DNA of 24,398 bases from Syntrophaceae bacterium UBA7544 (GTDB lineage Bacteria; Desulfobacterota; Syntrophia; Syntrophales; Smithellaceae): NCBI GenBank assembly GCA_002479215.1, contig DLME01000019.1, positions 1-24,398 of the forward strand, in the 5' to 3' direction. How positions within the stretch are numbered: position 1 is the first letter of the stretch; each line of letters starts with the position of its first letter. Below, piece after piece: positions 16,852 to 24,398 of the stretch. A program made the position numbers and the translations under genes. The notes beneath the pieces are model-generated. The model saw only the letters and a program-made list of their open reading frames with translations. It did no database searches and was not told where the DNA came from.

Positions 16852-16866
16852 ATTTGCATTTGTCAA
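16839..16866 (-). promoter_or_regulatory. Sigma70-type promoter of marR-hgcA-hgcB
   Basis: On the minus strand TTGACA (16866-16861, perfect -35) and TATGAT (16844-16839, 5 of 6 to the -10) are separated by 16 bases. Only 6 bases lie between the -10 box and the marR ATG, so transcription would begin at or within a base or two of the A of the start codon. That predicts a leaderless message, which agrees with the lack of a ribosome binding site. Confidence 0.7.
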
Positions 16867-17059
16867 TGAAAAATTTTAAAAAAATAAATTTCGGATAAAA
16901 TAATAAGCATGGATCTTATCTAAATACTCAATGCCATTACCGGATTTGTTTAGAAAGTAAATAGTGTATGTTTCTGATACTATATCGGTAGACGAGTTCT
17001 GGACTTGAAATGTTGTAAGAATTCTGATTAATCTACCATTTGGAAGGATTGATTTCCAC

Positions 17060-20000
17060 ATGAAGGTGAAAAATAGCTCCATTGAAAAAAATGAAGGCTG
17101 GGTTTCGTCCGCTCTTAAGGTGAATCTGGAGAGGACGGCAGTAGCCATAGAAATACCCAAACAGTATGCCCCTCTGCTTAAAGTTGTGGAAGAGCATTAC
17201 GGCTTGCAGAAAAAAACACGAGAACTGCTGACAGAGTTAAACCATCCTTTTGTTAACTGGGAATATGTTCTCCAGGAGCTCAAATCCGTTTCCATCGGCG
17301 ATTTCTACGAGTACAATAGGCACAAAGACGGACTATCTGCCCTTTCCATACTCCTGCGGATATACTTCGATGTAATTAAGTTTTCTGTAAGCGAAGAGAT
17401 CAGAGACAGCGCGATACACTATCTGTTTGACTATATTGACACGATAATTTCTCAGAGCAACGAATTTATTTCCAGAAACTTATCCCTGTTCTCCGAGATC
17501 ATAGAATCGCTGATTAAAATTTCGGATGAGGATGCAACCATATTCAAGAAATGCTCGGCCTATCTCAAAAGAACTGTCAAGTTCCTTTTAGAAAATAACA
17601 CGCCTCTTCCTGTCGAACGGTTTGATCTTTTACTCTATAAGATGTTTAAGATTACATACCAATTCTGGCTTACCCAGCCTGATCCTTCCGGGTGGTATAC
17701 GGCAGCAGAGGGAGAAACCGGGGAAGCGGCTGATGCTTACAGACAGATTATCCAGCCCCTGAGCCACCAGTATATCCAGACTCTGCTAGGGAAATTGGAA
17801 GTTCTTCATCCGGACAAACAGAAAAAGAGTGCTTTGCAAACAAAGGAGTACCTTGATCTGCCGGATTACTTTCAAATAGTAAACGGATATTTTTTGGTTG
17901 CCGATCAGTTGGAAAAATCCCCAGCTTATCAAGGACGCCAATATCTTGTGAAACTTGACTTTCTGTTCAGTATCATGGGCGTACCCGGTCTTTCCGATAT
18001 CCACGGAAGCGCTCTTCGAGAAATAAACCGTTGTCTGAAATTGGTCTTTCAGCAGGAAAAAAAGGAAAACCTCAACGATTTTGTGCGCAAAGTATTCGGC
18101 TTTCTGAAAAAGAGCAGATCACAATATGAATACCGGGGCTCCATTATCGACTGCATCACGACGACGGCAAGGGAGGTATTCGATCAAAACTCTCACTCTC
18201 TCGTGGATGCATTTATTGATGAACTTATTTCTTACGGTTTTCAATATCCTGAAGTTAAAGGGACGACAACCGAATGGCAGGTGCAGGTCAATCCGACTCA
18301 TATTGTCAACATAAGGTCATGGCTCGAGATTATCGCCATGAAACCCAGATGGACAAAGAGGCTCATTTCCGCTCTGATTATCAATTTAAACATCGGTGGA
18401 ATTTTTGTTCGGGATACAGACCTCCTGCAAAAGGACATTTCCGCCCTGCTCAATGCCGATATCGCGCCAGCATACAATCTGGTAAAACAACTCCTCAGGA
18501 TATTCCCTGTTTATTTCAGCGAAATCGGCGCCGAAGGTGAATTGCGCGACATCTCCACAGAAGTGGACGAGCTTTCTTACCGTAACGATAAGCTTGTCAA
18601 CTTTCTGCGTAAGCAGTCCCATGTAGAGAGTAATAGCCTCCTTGTAGAATTCATGGAAAACATTTTCCAATACTGGTTTTCCGGCAACAGGGAATTTGTC
18701 CGCAAACATCTTCCTGATGAGGTGTATGAACAAGTACTGAACTCCGGGGAATATTTTGACGGAATGCACAAAGCATTTAAACATTTGTTTTCAATAGTTC
18801 AGGATAATCCACGGAAATTTATCGAATGGGATCAGACAAAGGTTCTAAAAGAGATCAATAATGTCAAAGGCATTAATAAAAGAGATAAAGAGCGCACCAG
18901 GCTCATGATCCGCATTTATCAGCTTCTTTATAAAAAATATTTTCCCCAGTATGTCGATTTATTGAAAGACCTGGAATCGGTCTATCCCTTCCAGAAATCT
19001 GAGATCATGTTGCTGAAACGCGCTCTGGGCGCAAGAAATAACTACAAAAGTCTTACCATCATAATGAAATTTTTGTCCGTATTGAAGGAAAAGATTCTCT
19101 CTCCCCAAAAAACCCAATCTTTTGAAAACATATATTACAAGAGGCACATTGCGGCAGGAATACCGTCAATGTATGGGACCTATAATGAGGAGAAATTTGG
19201 AGCTTTCGGCCTCTCGCTCCGTCTGGAAAACCTGGCTACGATGCTTTTAGAGGAGTTGGCCCAGTCGTTGAATCTCAAATTCATTACCAAACGCACCATT
19301 GTCAAGATTCACGCATATTTGTGGCTCTATATCAGCGCTCTGGAGTTGGAAGGAATTTCTACAGAAGGTTTGGTTGCCAAAGTCAAATACGTGACCAGCG
19401 CCTTGGCAATCAAGCAGTTTTCCATGGAACAATACGCCGATATCTTCCGCTTTATCTCCAAAGGCATACAGGATATTATCCGTGATTATTACATAGACGC
19501 TCACAGTTCCAACCTGCCTGTTATTATCGGACAAATTACCCGGCAAAAAACTGAGGCCGATGCAAAATACGAGATTCGAAATCACGAAGAAACCGTATAC
19601 CAACAATCGGAAAATTTTATCAGAGGGATAATATCCTCTGCCTTCGGGCTTCAGGTTTTGGACAATTTTGTTAACGCAGTTATCAATACCCTTAACGCGG
19701 AGCTGGAAAAATTTAAAGATAACAAACAGATTCTTAAACTTGTTATGTCCTATAATCCGGAACTCGCTGTTTCATCCTTTTATAAGAAGAATAAACGGGT
19801 TGATAATCAGATACTTCTCGGGAACAAGGGATATTTCCTCAAAGAGCTGGTATCTTTTGGTTTTCATGTCCCCCCCGGCTTTATCATAACCACGGAAGTA
19901 TTTCGAGGTTATGATGCTGTTATCGGCTATAAGTATATATTTAATGATCTCGCGGCCAGAGTAAATAGAGAAATATCCACATTAGAGAAAATGACCGGGC

Positions 20001-21298
20001 GCAAATTCGGTGATCCGCACAACCCACTGCTGTTATCGGTAAGAAGCGGCGCCACTGTTTCTCTGCCCGGTATGATGAATTCTTTTTTAAATGTGGGGAT
20101 TAACGAATCCATAGCGGAAAATCTCAGTGCTAAAGAAGATTTTCAATGGGCGGCATGGGATTCATATCGGCGGTTTTTACAGACATGGGGTATGTTTCAG
20201 GGATTAAACCGGGATTTTTTCGATGCGATAATAGACGGATTCAAGCAGAAATACGGCGTGGAAAGAAAGATCCGGTTTTCTCCCGGCCAAATGAAACAGA
20301 TAGCTCTTACGTATAAGAAAGGCATATTGGATAATGGTATCGTGCTTAAAGACGATCCCATGGAACAGTTACGGCACGCTATTCTCAAAGTTTTTGACTC
20401 CTGGTATTCCGAGCAGGCGAAAATTTATCGTCACCAGATGCATCTCTCGGATAAATGGGGAACAGCGGTCATTGTCCAGACGATGGTCTTTGGAAATCTC
20501 AATGAACACTCGGGGTCGGGCGTTATTTTTACCCGCGAACCTAAAAGCTCATCATCAACGGTAACTCTTTATGGAGATTTTATATTTGGTGTTCAGGGGG
20601 ACGATATTGTTTCCGGCCTTGTGGAAACTTATCCTATTTCGGAAAAACAGCGTCTAGCGGAACGCAAAGACATGGGAATATCTCTGGAAGCTAAATTTCC
20701 GGAGATTTACGATGAACTGATAAAAATTTCTGAAATTTTGATTTATGAGAAAGGTCTTAACCATCAGGAAATAGAATTTACCTTTGAAGGTACAAGCAGG
20801 GACAGGTTATATATCCTTCAAACACGGGATATGGATCAAGTAACGGCAAAAAGATTGAAGCGTTTTATAGACACCGAGGTCTTACAATCTTCGGTGATGG
20901 GAACGGGCATTGGCGTGAGCGGCGGTGCCCTTTGCGGCAGGGTAGTTTATTCTGAATCGGACATTAAGCATTTCCGCTCAGCTGAGCCGAAAACACCGCT
21001 CATTTTGATTCGTCGCGACACGGTTCCTGATGATGTCGGCGTGCTTTTGCAGGTCGAGGGGCTTTTGACGGCAAGAGGGGGAGGCACTTCGCATGCCGCT
21101 GTGACCATCCCCCAACTCAACAAAGTCGGTGTTGTCGGATTCAGTAAACTTAAGGTTTATGAGACCAACGGATTCGCGACAATAGATGATTGTAAAATCG
21201 GCGCGGGAGATTTCATCTGTATCGACGGTTGGAGCGGCACAGTATATTTGGGGAAACACGAATATGAATCCGGAGAAACGCGTAATATAATCCTCTGA
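17060..21298 (+). CDS. PEP/pyruvate-binding domain protein (PPDK-like) with a very long helical N-terminus
   Basis: This 1412-residue protein carries two recognisable modules of the pyruvate phosphate dikinase family near its C-terminus. The first is an ATP-grasp nucleotide domain from about 905 to 1265, with GNKGYFLKEL (Lys923), VPPGF, SVRSGATVSLPGMMNSFLN (Arg995) and LYILQTRDMD. The second is a phosphohistidine swivel domain, with LTARGGGTSHAAVT where His1345 would be phosphorylated. PGMM is the PPDK rather than the PEP-synthase form. The C-terminal TIM barrel that binds PEP or pyruvate in true PPDK is absent. Residues 1-900 are mostly predicted helix, with no domain I recognise. The start has GGAAGG 12 bases upstream, inside a short inverted repeat (TGGAA/TTCCA). 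A phosphotransfer role on a protein or small molecule is plausible; the partner is unknown. Confidence 0.85.
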   Translation: MKVKNSSIEKNEGWVSSALKVNLERTAVAIEIPKQYAPLLKVVEEHYGLQKKTRELLTELNHPFVNWEYVLQELKSVSIGDFYEYNRHKDGLSALSILLRIYFDVIKFSVSEEIRDSAIHYLFDYIDTIISQSNEFISRNLSLFSEIIESLIKISDEDATIFKKCSAYLKRTVKFLLENNTPLPVERFDLLLYKMFKITYQFWLTQPDPSGWYTAAEGETGEAADAYRQIIQPLSHQYIQTLLGKLEVLHPDKQKKSALQTKEYLDLPDYFQIVNGYFLVADQLEKSPAYQGRQYLVKLDFLFSIMGVPGLSDIHGSALREINRCLKLVFQQEKKENLNDFVRKVFGFLKKSRSQYEYRGSIIDCITTTAREVFDQNSHSLVDAFIDELISYGFQYPEVKGTTTEWQVQVNPTHIVNIRSWLEIIAMKPRWTKRLISALIINLNIGGIFVRDTDLLQKDISALLNADIAPAYNLVKQLLRIFPVYFSEIGAEGELRDISTEVDELSYRNDKLVNFLRKQSHVESNSLLVEFMENIFQYWFSGNREFVRKHLPDEVYEQVLNSGEYFDGMHKAFKHLFSIVQDNPRKFIEWDQTKVLKEINNVKGINKRDKERTRLMIRIYQLLYKKYFPQYVDLLKDLESVYPFQKSEIMLLKRALGARNNYKSLTIIMKFLSVLKEKILSPQKTQSFENIYYKRHIAAGIPSMYGTYNEEKFGAFGLSLRLENLATMLLEELAQSLNLKFITKRTIVKIHAYLWLYISALELEGISTEGLVAKVKYVTSALAIKQFSMEQYADIFRFISKGIQDIIRDYYIDAHSSNLPVIIGQITRQKTEADAKYEIRNHEETVYQQSENFIRGIISSAFGLQVLDNFVNAVINTLNAELEKFKDNKQILKLVMSYNPELAVSSFYKKNKRVDNQILLGNKGYFLKELVSFGFHVPPGFIITTEVFRGYDAVIGYKYIFNDLAARVNREISTLEKMTGRKFGDPHNPLLLSVRSGATVSLPGMMNSFLNVGINESIAENLSAKEDFQWAAWDSYRRFLQTWGMFQGLNRDFFDAIIDGFKQKYGVERKIRFSPGQMKQIALTYKKGILDNGIVLKDDPMEQLRHAILKVFDSWYSEQAKIYRHQMHLSDKWGTAVIVQTMVFGNLNEHSGSGVIFTREPKSSSSTVTLYGDFIFGVQGDDIVSGLVETYPISEKQRLAERKDMGISLEAKFPEIYDELIKISEILIYEKGLNHQEIEFTFEGTSRDRLYILQTRDMDQVTAKRLKRFIDTEVLQSSVMGTGIGVSGGALCGRVVYSESDIKHFRSAEPKTPLILIRRDTVPDDVGVLLQVEGLLTARGGGTSHAAVTIPQLNKVGVVGFSKLKVYETNGFATIDDCKIGAGDFICIDGWSGTVYLGKHEYESGETRNIIL

Positions 21299-21326
21299 AC
21301 TCTACAATGATCAGGCTGTTGATGAT

Positions 21327-22604
21327 CTATAACATGTTCTTATGAATGAAGACCGTCAGATCCCCGACCCTGTTTGTGTAGCTTCCGAATTCGTTGTCGT
21401 ACCATCCAAAAATCTTCGCGTGGACAACCGGTATTTTCATCGTTTTTTCGGCAAATGTCTGCAGCAGGCCGTTTGGTAAATTCGGAATATGAGAGAGGTC
21501 TACATTAATAAAGGCCGTTCTAATGTGGTTGAATTGCCCTTCGATAATTACCGCTGCGTCCACTCCGATGAGGTCGGTGGAAACATTCTGCTCCATGGTA
21601 AATATGATTAAGTGCTCAGGATTGCTTTGGGCGGCTTTTCGGTAAATATCATTTATTGTTTTTGTGTCGATAGCAGCTGCGACACCATCCTTATTTACGC
21701 GTGTTTGAAAAGTAGCATTCAGAACAATTAAAGAAAGGGTGTTGGTGGGCACTCTGATGGAGTCGGCCATAAAACCGATGTTTTTTACCTCCGGAATTAC
21801 CTGTCCCAAAGCCTCCGCCGCATTCGTGGAAGTCAAGATTATGTTATTGAGGATGCTCCTGTTTTTTCTCAGGTCTTTCTCTCCTGCCTCGGGAACGCTG
21901 TCCAACGCGCTTTGCGAACTGGTAACGGCATGGATGGTCGACATAGAGGCCGTCAAGATGGTATTTGTTTTCTCATGTTCGAGTAGAGGTTTAATCATAT
22001 GGGCAAGCCCCGTGGTTGTGCAAGAAGCCGCGGAAATAAGCTGGTGTTTCTTCTGATCAAAAGCGGCATGGTTGATTCCGTAAATCAAAGTTACGGCATC
22101 GTCAGGCATGGATAAAGCTTTATTTTTTATTTTAAAAGGGGAGGAATTGATAACAACCTTTGCCCCGCCGTGAAAATGTCCCCGAATAGAGCCCTTCTTA
22201 TCATTCGGGGATATTGTCGGATCTTGGAATTTTCCCGTGCAATCGACGACAATATCGGCGCCGTAGTCACGCCAGGGAATATCAGCGGGATTTCTGGCTT
22301 CACGCAGCACCGTCACCGGGACCCCGTCGATAAGCATTTTGCCTTTTTTTTCATCAGTAATCTGGATAACACTCTTTGATTTTACGCCGTAGAGAAATTT
22401 ATGGAGTAATCCATAGGTCGCGTCCTTCTCGATTATTTGTGCTATAGCATCAAACCCCGTCCCCACTTCCCGTCCGAGGTTGACAACAATTTCTTTAAAA
22501 TACTTTCTTCCTACATGGTGCCACAATGTCAACTTTCCAATCCGCCCTAAACTATTGATACCGAGTACCGGCGGTCTTTTTTCAAATACTTGAACCTTTG
22601 CCAT
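21327..22604 (-). CDS. gap: Glyceraldehyde-3-phosphate dehydrogenase family protein, divergent long form
   Basis: This 425-residue protein has a GAPDH core with additions relative to the usual 330-340 residues. The Rossmann loop reads GINSLGRIGK at 15-24, the catalytic cysteine is Cys195 in SAASCTTTGL, the activating His is His225 in STIHAVT, and the C-terminus has WYDNEFGSYTNRV. Enzymes of this family oxidise glyceraldehyde-3-phosphate with phosphate to 1,3-bisphosphoglycerate in the cytoplasm. Oddities: the canonical SCTTN is SCTTT, and the Asp that usually selects NAD is replaced in VVNLGRE, so the cofactor or substrate may differ. I chose ATG 22604 because it has AAGGAGG 9 bases upstream; the longer in-frame extension to 22856 has neither this nor family similarity. 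The gene converges on the PEP-binding gene and diverges from sppA. Confidence 0.88.
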   Translation of the reverse strand: MAKVQVFEKRPPVLGINSLGRIGKLTLWHHVGRKYFKEIVVNLGREVGTGFDAIAQIIEKDATYGLLHKFLYGVKSKSVIQITDEKKGKMLIDGVPVTVLREARNPADIPWRDYGADIVVDCTGKFQDPTISPNDKKGSIRGHFHGGAKVVINSSPFKIKNKALSMPDDAVTLIYGINHAAFDQKKHQLISAASCTTTGLAHMIKPLLEHEKTNTILTASMSTIHAVTSSQSALDSVPEAGEKDLRKNRSILNNIILTSTNAAEALGQVIPEVKNIGFMADSIRVPTNTLSLIVLNATFQTRVNKDGVAAAIDTKTINDIYRKAAQSNPEHLIIFTMEQNVSTDLIGVDAAVIIEGQFNHIRTAFINVDLSHIPNLPNGLLQTFAEKTMKIPVVHAKIFGWYDNEFGSYTNRVGDLTVFIHKNML

Positions 22605-22625
22605 GATGTACTGCCTCCTTAATAC

Positions 22626-22652
22626 CTGCGCCTGCGAGTTATTCAGGCGCGG
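22626..22652 (-). promoter_or_regulatory. Hairpin in the gap leader, just upstream of the ribosome binding site
   Basis: GCGCCTG at 22628-22634 and CAGGCGC at 22644-22650 are perfect 7-bp inverted repeats with a 9-base loop. One wobble and one further GC pair can extend the stem. It ends 6 bp before the AAGGAGG site (22614-22620) of the gap gene. No T run follows, so it is more likely to affect mRNA stability or translation than to terminate. Confidence 0.5.
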
Positions 22653-22873
22653 CCTTCCTGAGAAGACCGGAACTTCTTTACAAAAAAGGCCGGCCAAAGT
22701 CAATAAGAGAAACGACCATAAGACGCACGGAGCATTTCCAACGTGCCGTGATGTTAGAGAAGATAGCTTAAATAATTCCGGTTTTTTATAGGTTAAAAAA
22801 ATCAGAGAACTGTTGGTTAAAATATGATACAAACTTAAGAAGGGCTTGTTGCCCAATCATAAGGAGGTAAAGT

Positions 22874-23857
22874 ATGAAAAGACATTATTTCATTATATTG
22901 ACGACGATTTTAGTTTTGATCATGGGGTGCGCTACGCCGAGAATCAATATTTTTAGCGTCACACCCGACCCGCTAAAAGAATATACGCTGGAAGGTACAG
23001 GCGCGGATAAAATATTGCTGATTCCTATATATGGATTGATCTCGGACAATCCTAAAAAAGGTTTGATCACCGCTACACCGAGTCTTGTTGAGCAGGTAGT
23101 TTCACAAATTAATAAAGCCCAAAAGGATAAACAAATCAAGGCGGTTTTGTTCAAGATAAATTCTCCCGGCGGCACCATCACCGCCAGCGATCTCTTATAC
23201 CATGAAATATCCGCCTACAAAGAAAAAACGGGCAGTAAAATCGTAATTTCCATGATGGACCTGGCCACATCCGGCGCGTATTACATGTCTCTTCCCGCAG
23301 ATATAATTATGGCGCACCCGACAACTATAACGGGTTCGGTAGGAGTTATTTCGCTGCAGCCGAAAGTTAAAGGTTTAATGGACAAAATCGGTCTCGGTGT
23401 GGATGTGCAGAAGGTTGGCAAATACAAAGATATGGCGTCACCTTTCCGGGATACTAGCGAAGAAGAAAGAAAGCTTTTGCAAAAAGCAATGAATGATTTT
23501 GGAGAACGATTTATGGGTTTGGTGAAAAAGCACCGCCAGCTTACGCCGCAGGCAATCGCGGAAATTTCCACGGCGCGAGTATTTTTGGCAGATGAGGCCC
23601 TACAGATGGGGCTGATAGACAAAATCGGCTATATAAGCGACGCAGTTAAAGAAACAAAAAAAATAGCCAAAATTTCCGAAGACGCGAAATTGATAGTATA
23701 CCGCAGGGCGGAATTCCCGGAGGATAATTATTATAACATCGCGGGCGCCGCATCTGAAAATTTGAATGTTTCGGTGATAAATATTGAACTCCCGGAAATT
23801 CTCAGTGCTAAGGCCGGTTTTTATTATCTTTGGCCCGGAGCCGTTTCCACCGAATGA
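22874..23857 (+). CDS. sppA: Signal peptide peptidase SppA-type serine protease (S49), predicted lipoprotein
   Basis: This 327-residue protein starts with a signal sequence ending in the lipobox LIMGC (Cys19), so it is probably anchored in the membrane facing the periplasm. The S49 fold is clear: KINSPGGTITAS at 94-105, the nucleophile Ser133 in ATSGAYYMS, the TGSVGVIS strand at 153-160, and the catalytic Lys in GKYKDMASPFR (probably Lys185). The short, single-domain length matches the Bacillus-type SppA rather than the 600-residue Escherichia coli protein. The family removes cleaved signal peptides and degrades membrane-associated fragments. The start has the very strong AAGGAGGT site 6 bases upstream. 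An ABC transporter ATPase gene follows 48 bp later on the same strand. Confidence 0.93.
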   Translation: MKRHYFIILTTILVLIMGCATPRINIFSVTPDPLKEYTLEGTGADKILLIPIYGLISDNPKKGLITATPSLVEQVVSQINKAQKDKQIKAVLFKINSPGGTITASDLLYHEISAYKEKTGSKIVISMMDLATSGAYYMSLPADIIMAHPTTITGSVGVISLQPKVKGLMDKIGLGVDVQKVGKYKDMASPFRDTSEEERKLLQKAMNDFGERFMGLVKKHRQLTPQAIAEISTARVFLADEALQMGLIDKIGYISDAVKETKKIAKISEDAKLIVYRRAEFPEDNYYNIAGAASENLNVSVINIELPEILSAKAGFYYLWPGAVSTE

Positions 23858-23905
23858 TAGCTCTCATCCGACACTAAAAATTTAGGAATCAGTATATTTA
23901 CTAGT

Positions 23906-24398
23906 ATGGCGATTATCAAGACCAATGCCCTTACAAAAAGCTACGGCAAAATACACGCGGTTCAAAGCATCAACCTGAACATAGAAAAAGGCGAGATATT
24001 CGGACTGCTCGGGCCTAATGGCGCCGGCAAAACCACCACCATCGGTATGCTCTGCACGATTATCCGCCCGACTTCAGGCAGCGCTTCAATCGCCGGCTAC
24101 GATGTAGTAGGCGAGCCCGCACAGGTAAGACGCAAAGTCGGTATAGTATTTCAGGACCCTACTCTAGATACCGTTCTTACCGGACGGGAAAACCTCGAAC
24201 TTCACGCGCGTCTATATGGCGTCCCCTCCGATATCCGGGAGAAAAGGATAACGGAAATGCTGGAACTAGTCGACTTAAAGCAGCGCAGTGATGATATAAC
24301 CCGAACTTACTCGGGTGGAATGCGCAGGCGTCTGGAGTTGGCCCGCGGTCTTTTGCACCGGCCGGCAGTGCTCTTTTTGGACGAGCCGACGTTGGGGC
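23906..24398 (+). CDS. ABC transporter ATP-binding protein (DrrA/NatA-like), truncated by the window end
   Basis: The first 164 residues are present. They show Walker A GPNGAGKT at 36-43, Q-loop Gln83 in VFQDPTLD, the ABC signature YSGGMRRRLELARG from 135, and Walker B VLFLDE at 155-160. LTGRENLELHARLYG and SGGMRRRLE resemble the ATPases of ABC-2 type exporters (DrrA-like), which act with a separate membrane permease expected downstream. The substrate cannot be inferred. The ATG at 23906 has only a distant TAGGAA upstream, but the first residues MAIIKTNALTKSYG align with the usual family beginning. It may be cotranscribed with sppA. Confidence 0.9.
   Translation, partial: MAIIKTNALTKSYGKIHAVQSINLNIEKGEIFGLLGPNGAGKTTTIGMLCTIIRPTSGSASIAGYDVVGEPAQVRRKVGIVFQDPTLDTVLTGRENLELHARLYGVPSDIREKRITEMLELVDLKQRSDDITRTYSGGMRRRLELARGLLHRPAVLFLDEPTLG

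Noticed and set aside
22842..22854. GGGC-TTGTT-GCCC hairpin before sppA
   Set aside because: The stem is only four base pairs and there is no further sign of regulation.
22605..22856. In-frame N-terminal extension of the GAPDH-like protein
   Set aside because: ATG 22604 has a strong AAGGAGG site and begins the Rossmann fold; the 84 extra residues lack family similarity and cover the leader hairpin.
1..24398. CRISPR arrays, tRNA or rRNA genes, and complete insertion sequences
   Set aside because: No regularly spaced repeats, RNA gene signatures or transposase reading frames were seen.

Overview
The window looks like a stretch of chromosome from an anaerobic, moderate-GC Gram-negative bacterium. 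The best guess is a Desulfobacterota (Deltaproteobacteria) member, perhaps close to Syntrophus or Smithella. This rests on gene content: the mercury-methylation pair hgcAB, a full-length membrane cyclic beta-1,2-glucan synthase (a periplasmic product implies two membranes), lipobox-bearing lipoproteins and a PPDK-like PEP/pyruvate-binding protein. No rRNA or tRNA marker is present, so the taxonomy is inference.

Layout. 1-1030: 3' part of an iron-dependent alcohol dehydrogenase (+). 1189-9927: a 2912-residue NdvB/ChvB-type cyclic glucan synthase (-), bracketed by two same-orientation copies of a ~40-bp repeat, one of which supplies its stop codon. 10362-12550: a Zn-type medium-chain dehydrogenase (+), a convergent SGNH lipoprotein hydrolase (-) and a divergent VOC protein (+). 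12550-12672: a long imperfect palindrome, probably a miniature mobile or REP-like element. 12693-14071: an MtfA-type peptidase and a small two-helix membrane protein (+).

16866-14086 (-) is the most interesting region: a compact unit of a cysteine-rich MarR regulator, hgcA, hgcB and an interrupted membrane methyltransferase. The stop codons of marR and hgcA overlap the ribosome binding sites of the next genes, so translation is probably coupled. A strong sigma70-like promoter precedes marR, and its -10 box lies inside a perfect 21-bp palindrome abutting the marR ATG. The arrangement predicts autorepression and a leaderless or nearly leaderless mRNA. HgcA carries the diagnostic cap-helix motif with its corrinoid-ligating Cys and five membrane helices. 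HgcB has two 4Fe-4S motifs, Cys73 and C-terminal cysteine clusters. Together they predict the ability to make methylmercury, under a possible thiol- or metal-sensing MarR switch. The methyltransferase behind hgcB has an amber codon and a frameshift at a homopolymer near its 5' end.

17060-24398: a 1412-residue PEP/pyruvate-binding protein (+), a convergent GAPDH-family gene (-) with a hairpin in its leader, a divergent SppA-type lipoprotein protease (+), and the 5' part of a DrrA-like ABC transporter ATPase (+) that runs off the window.
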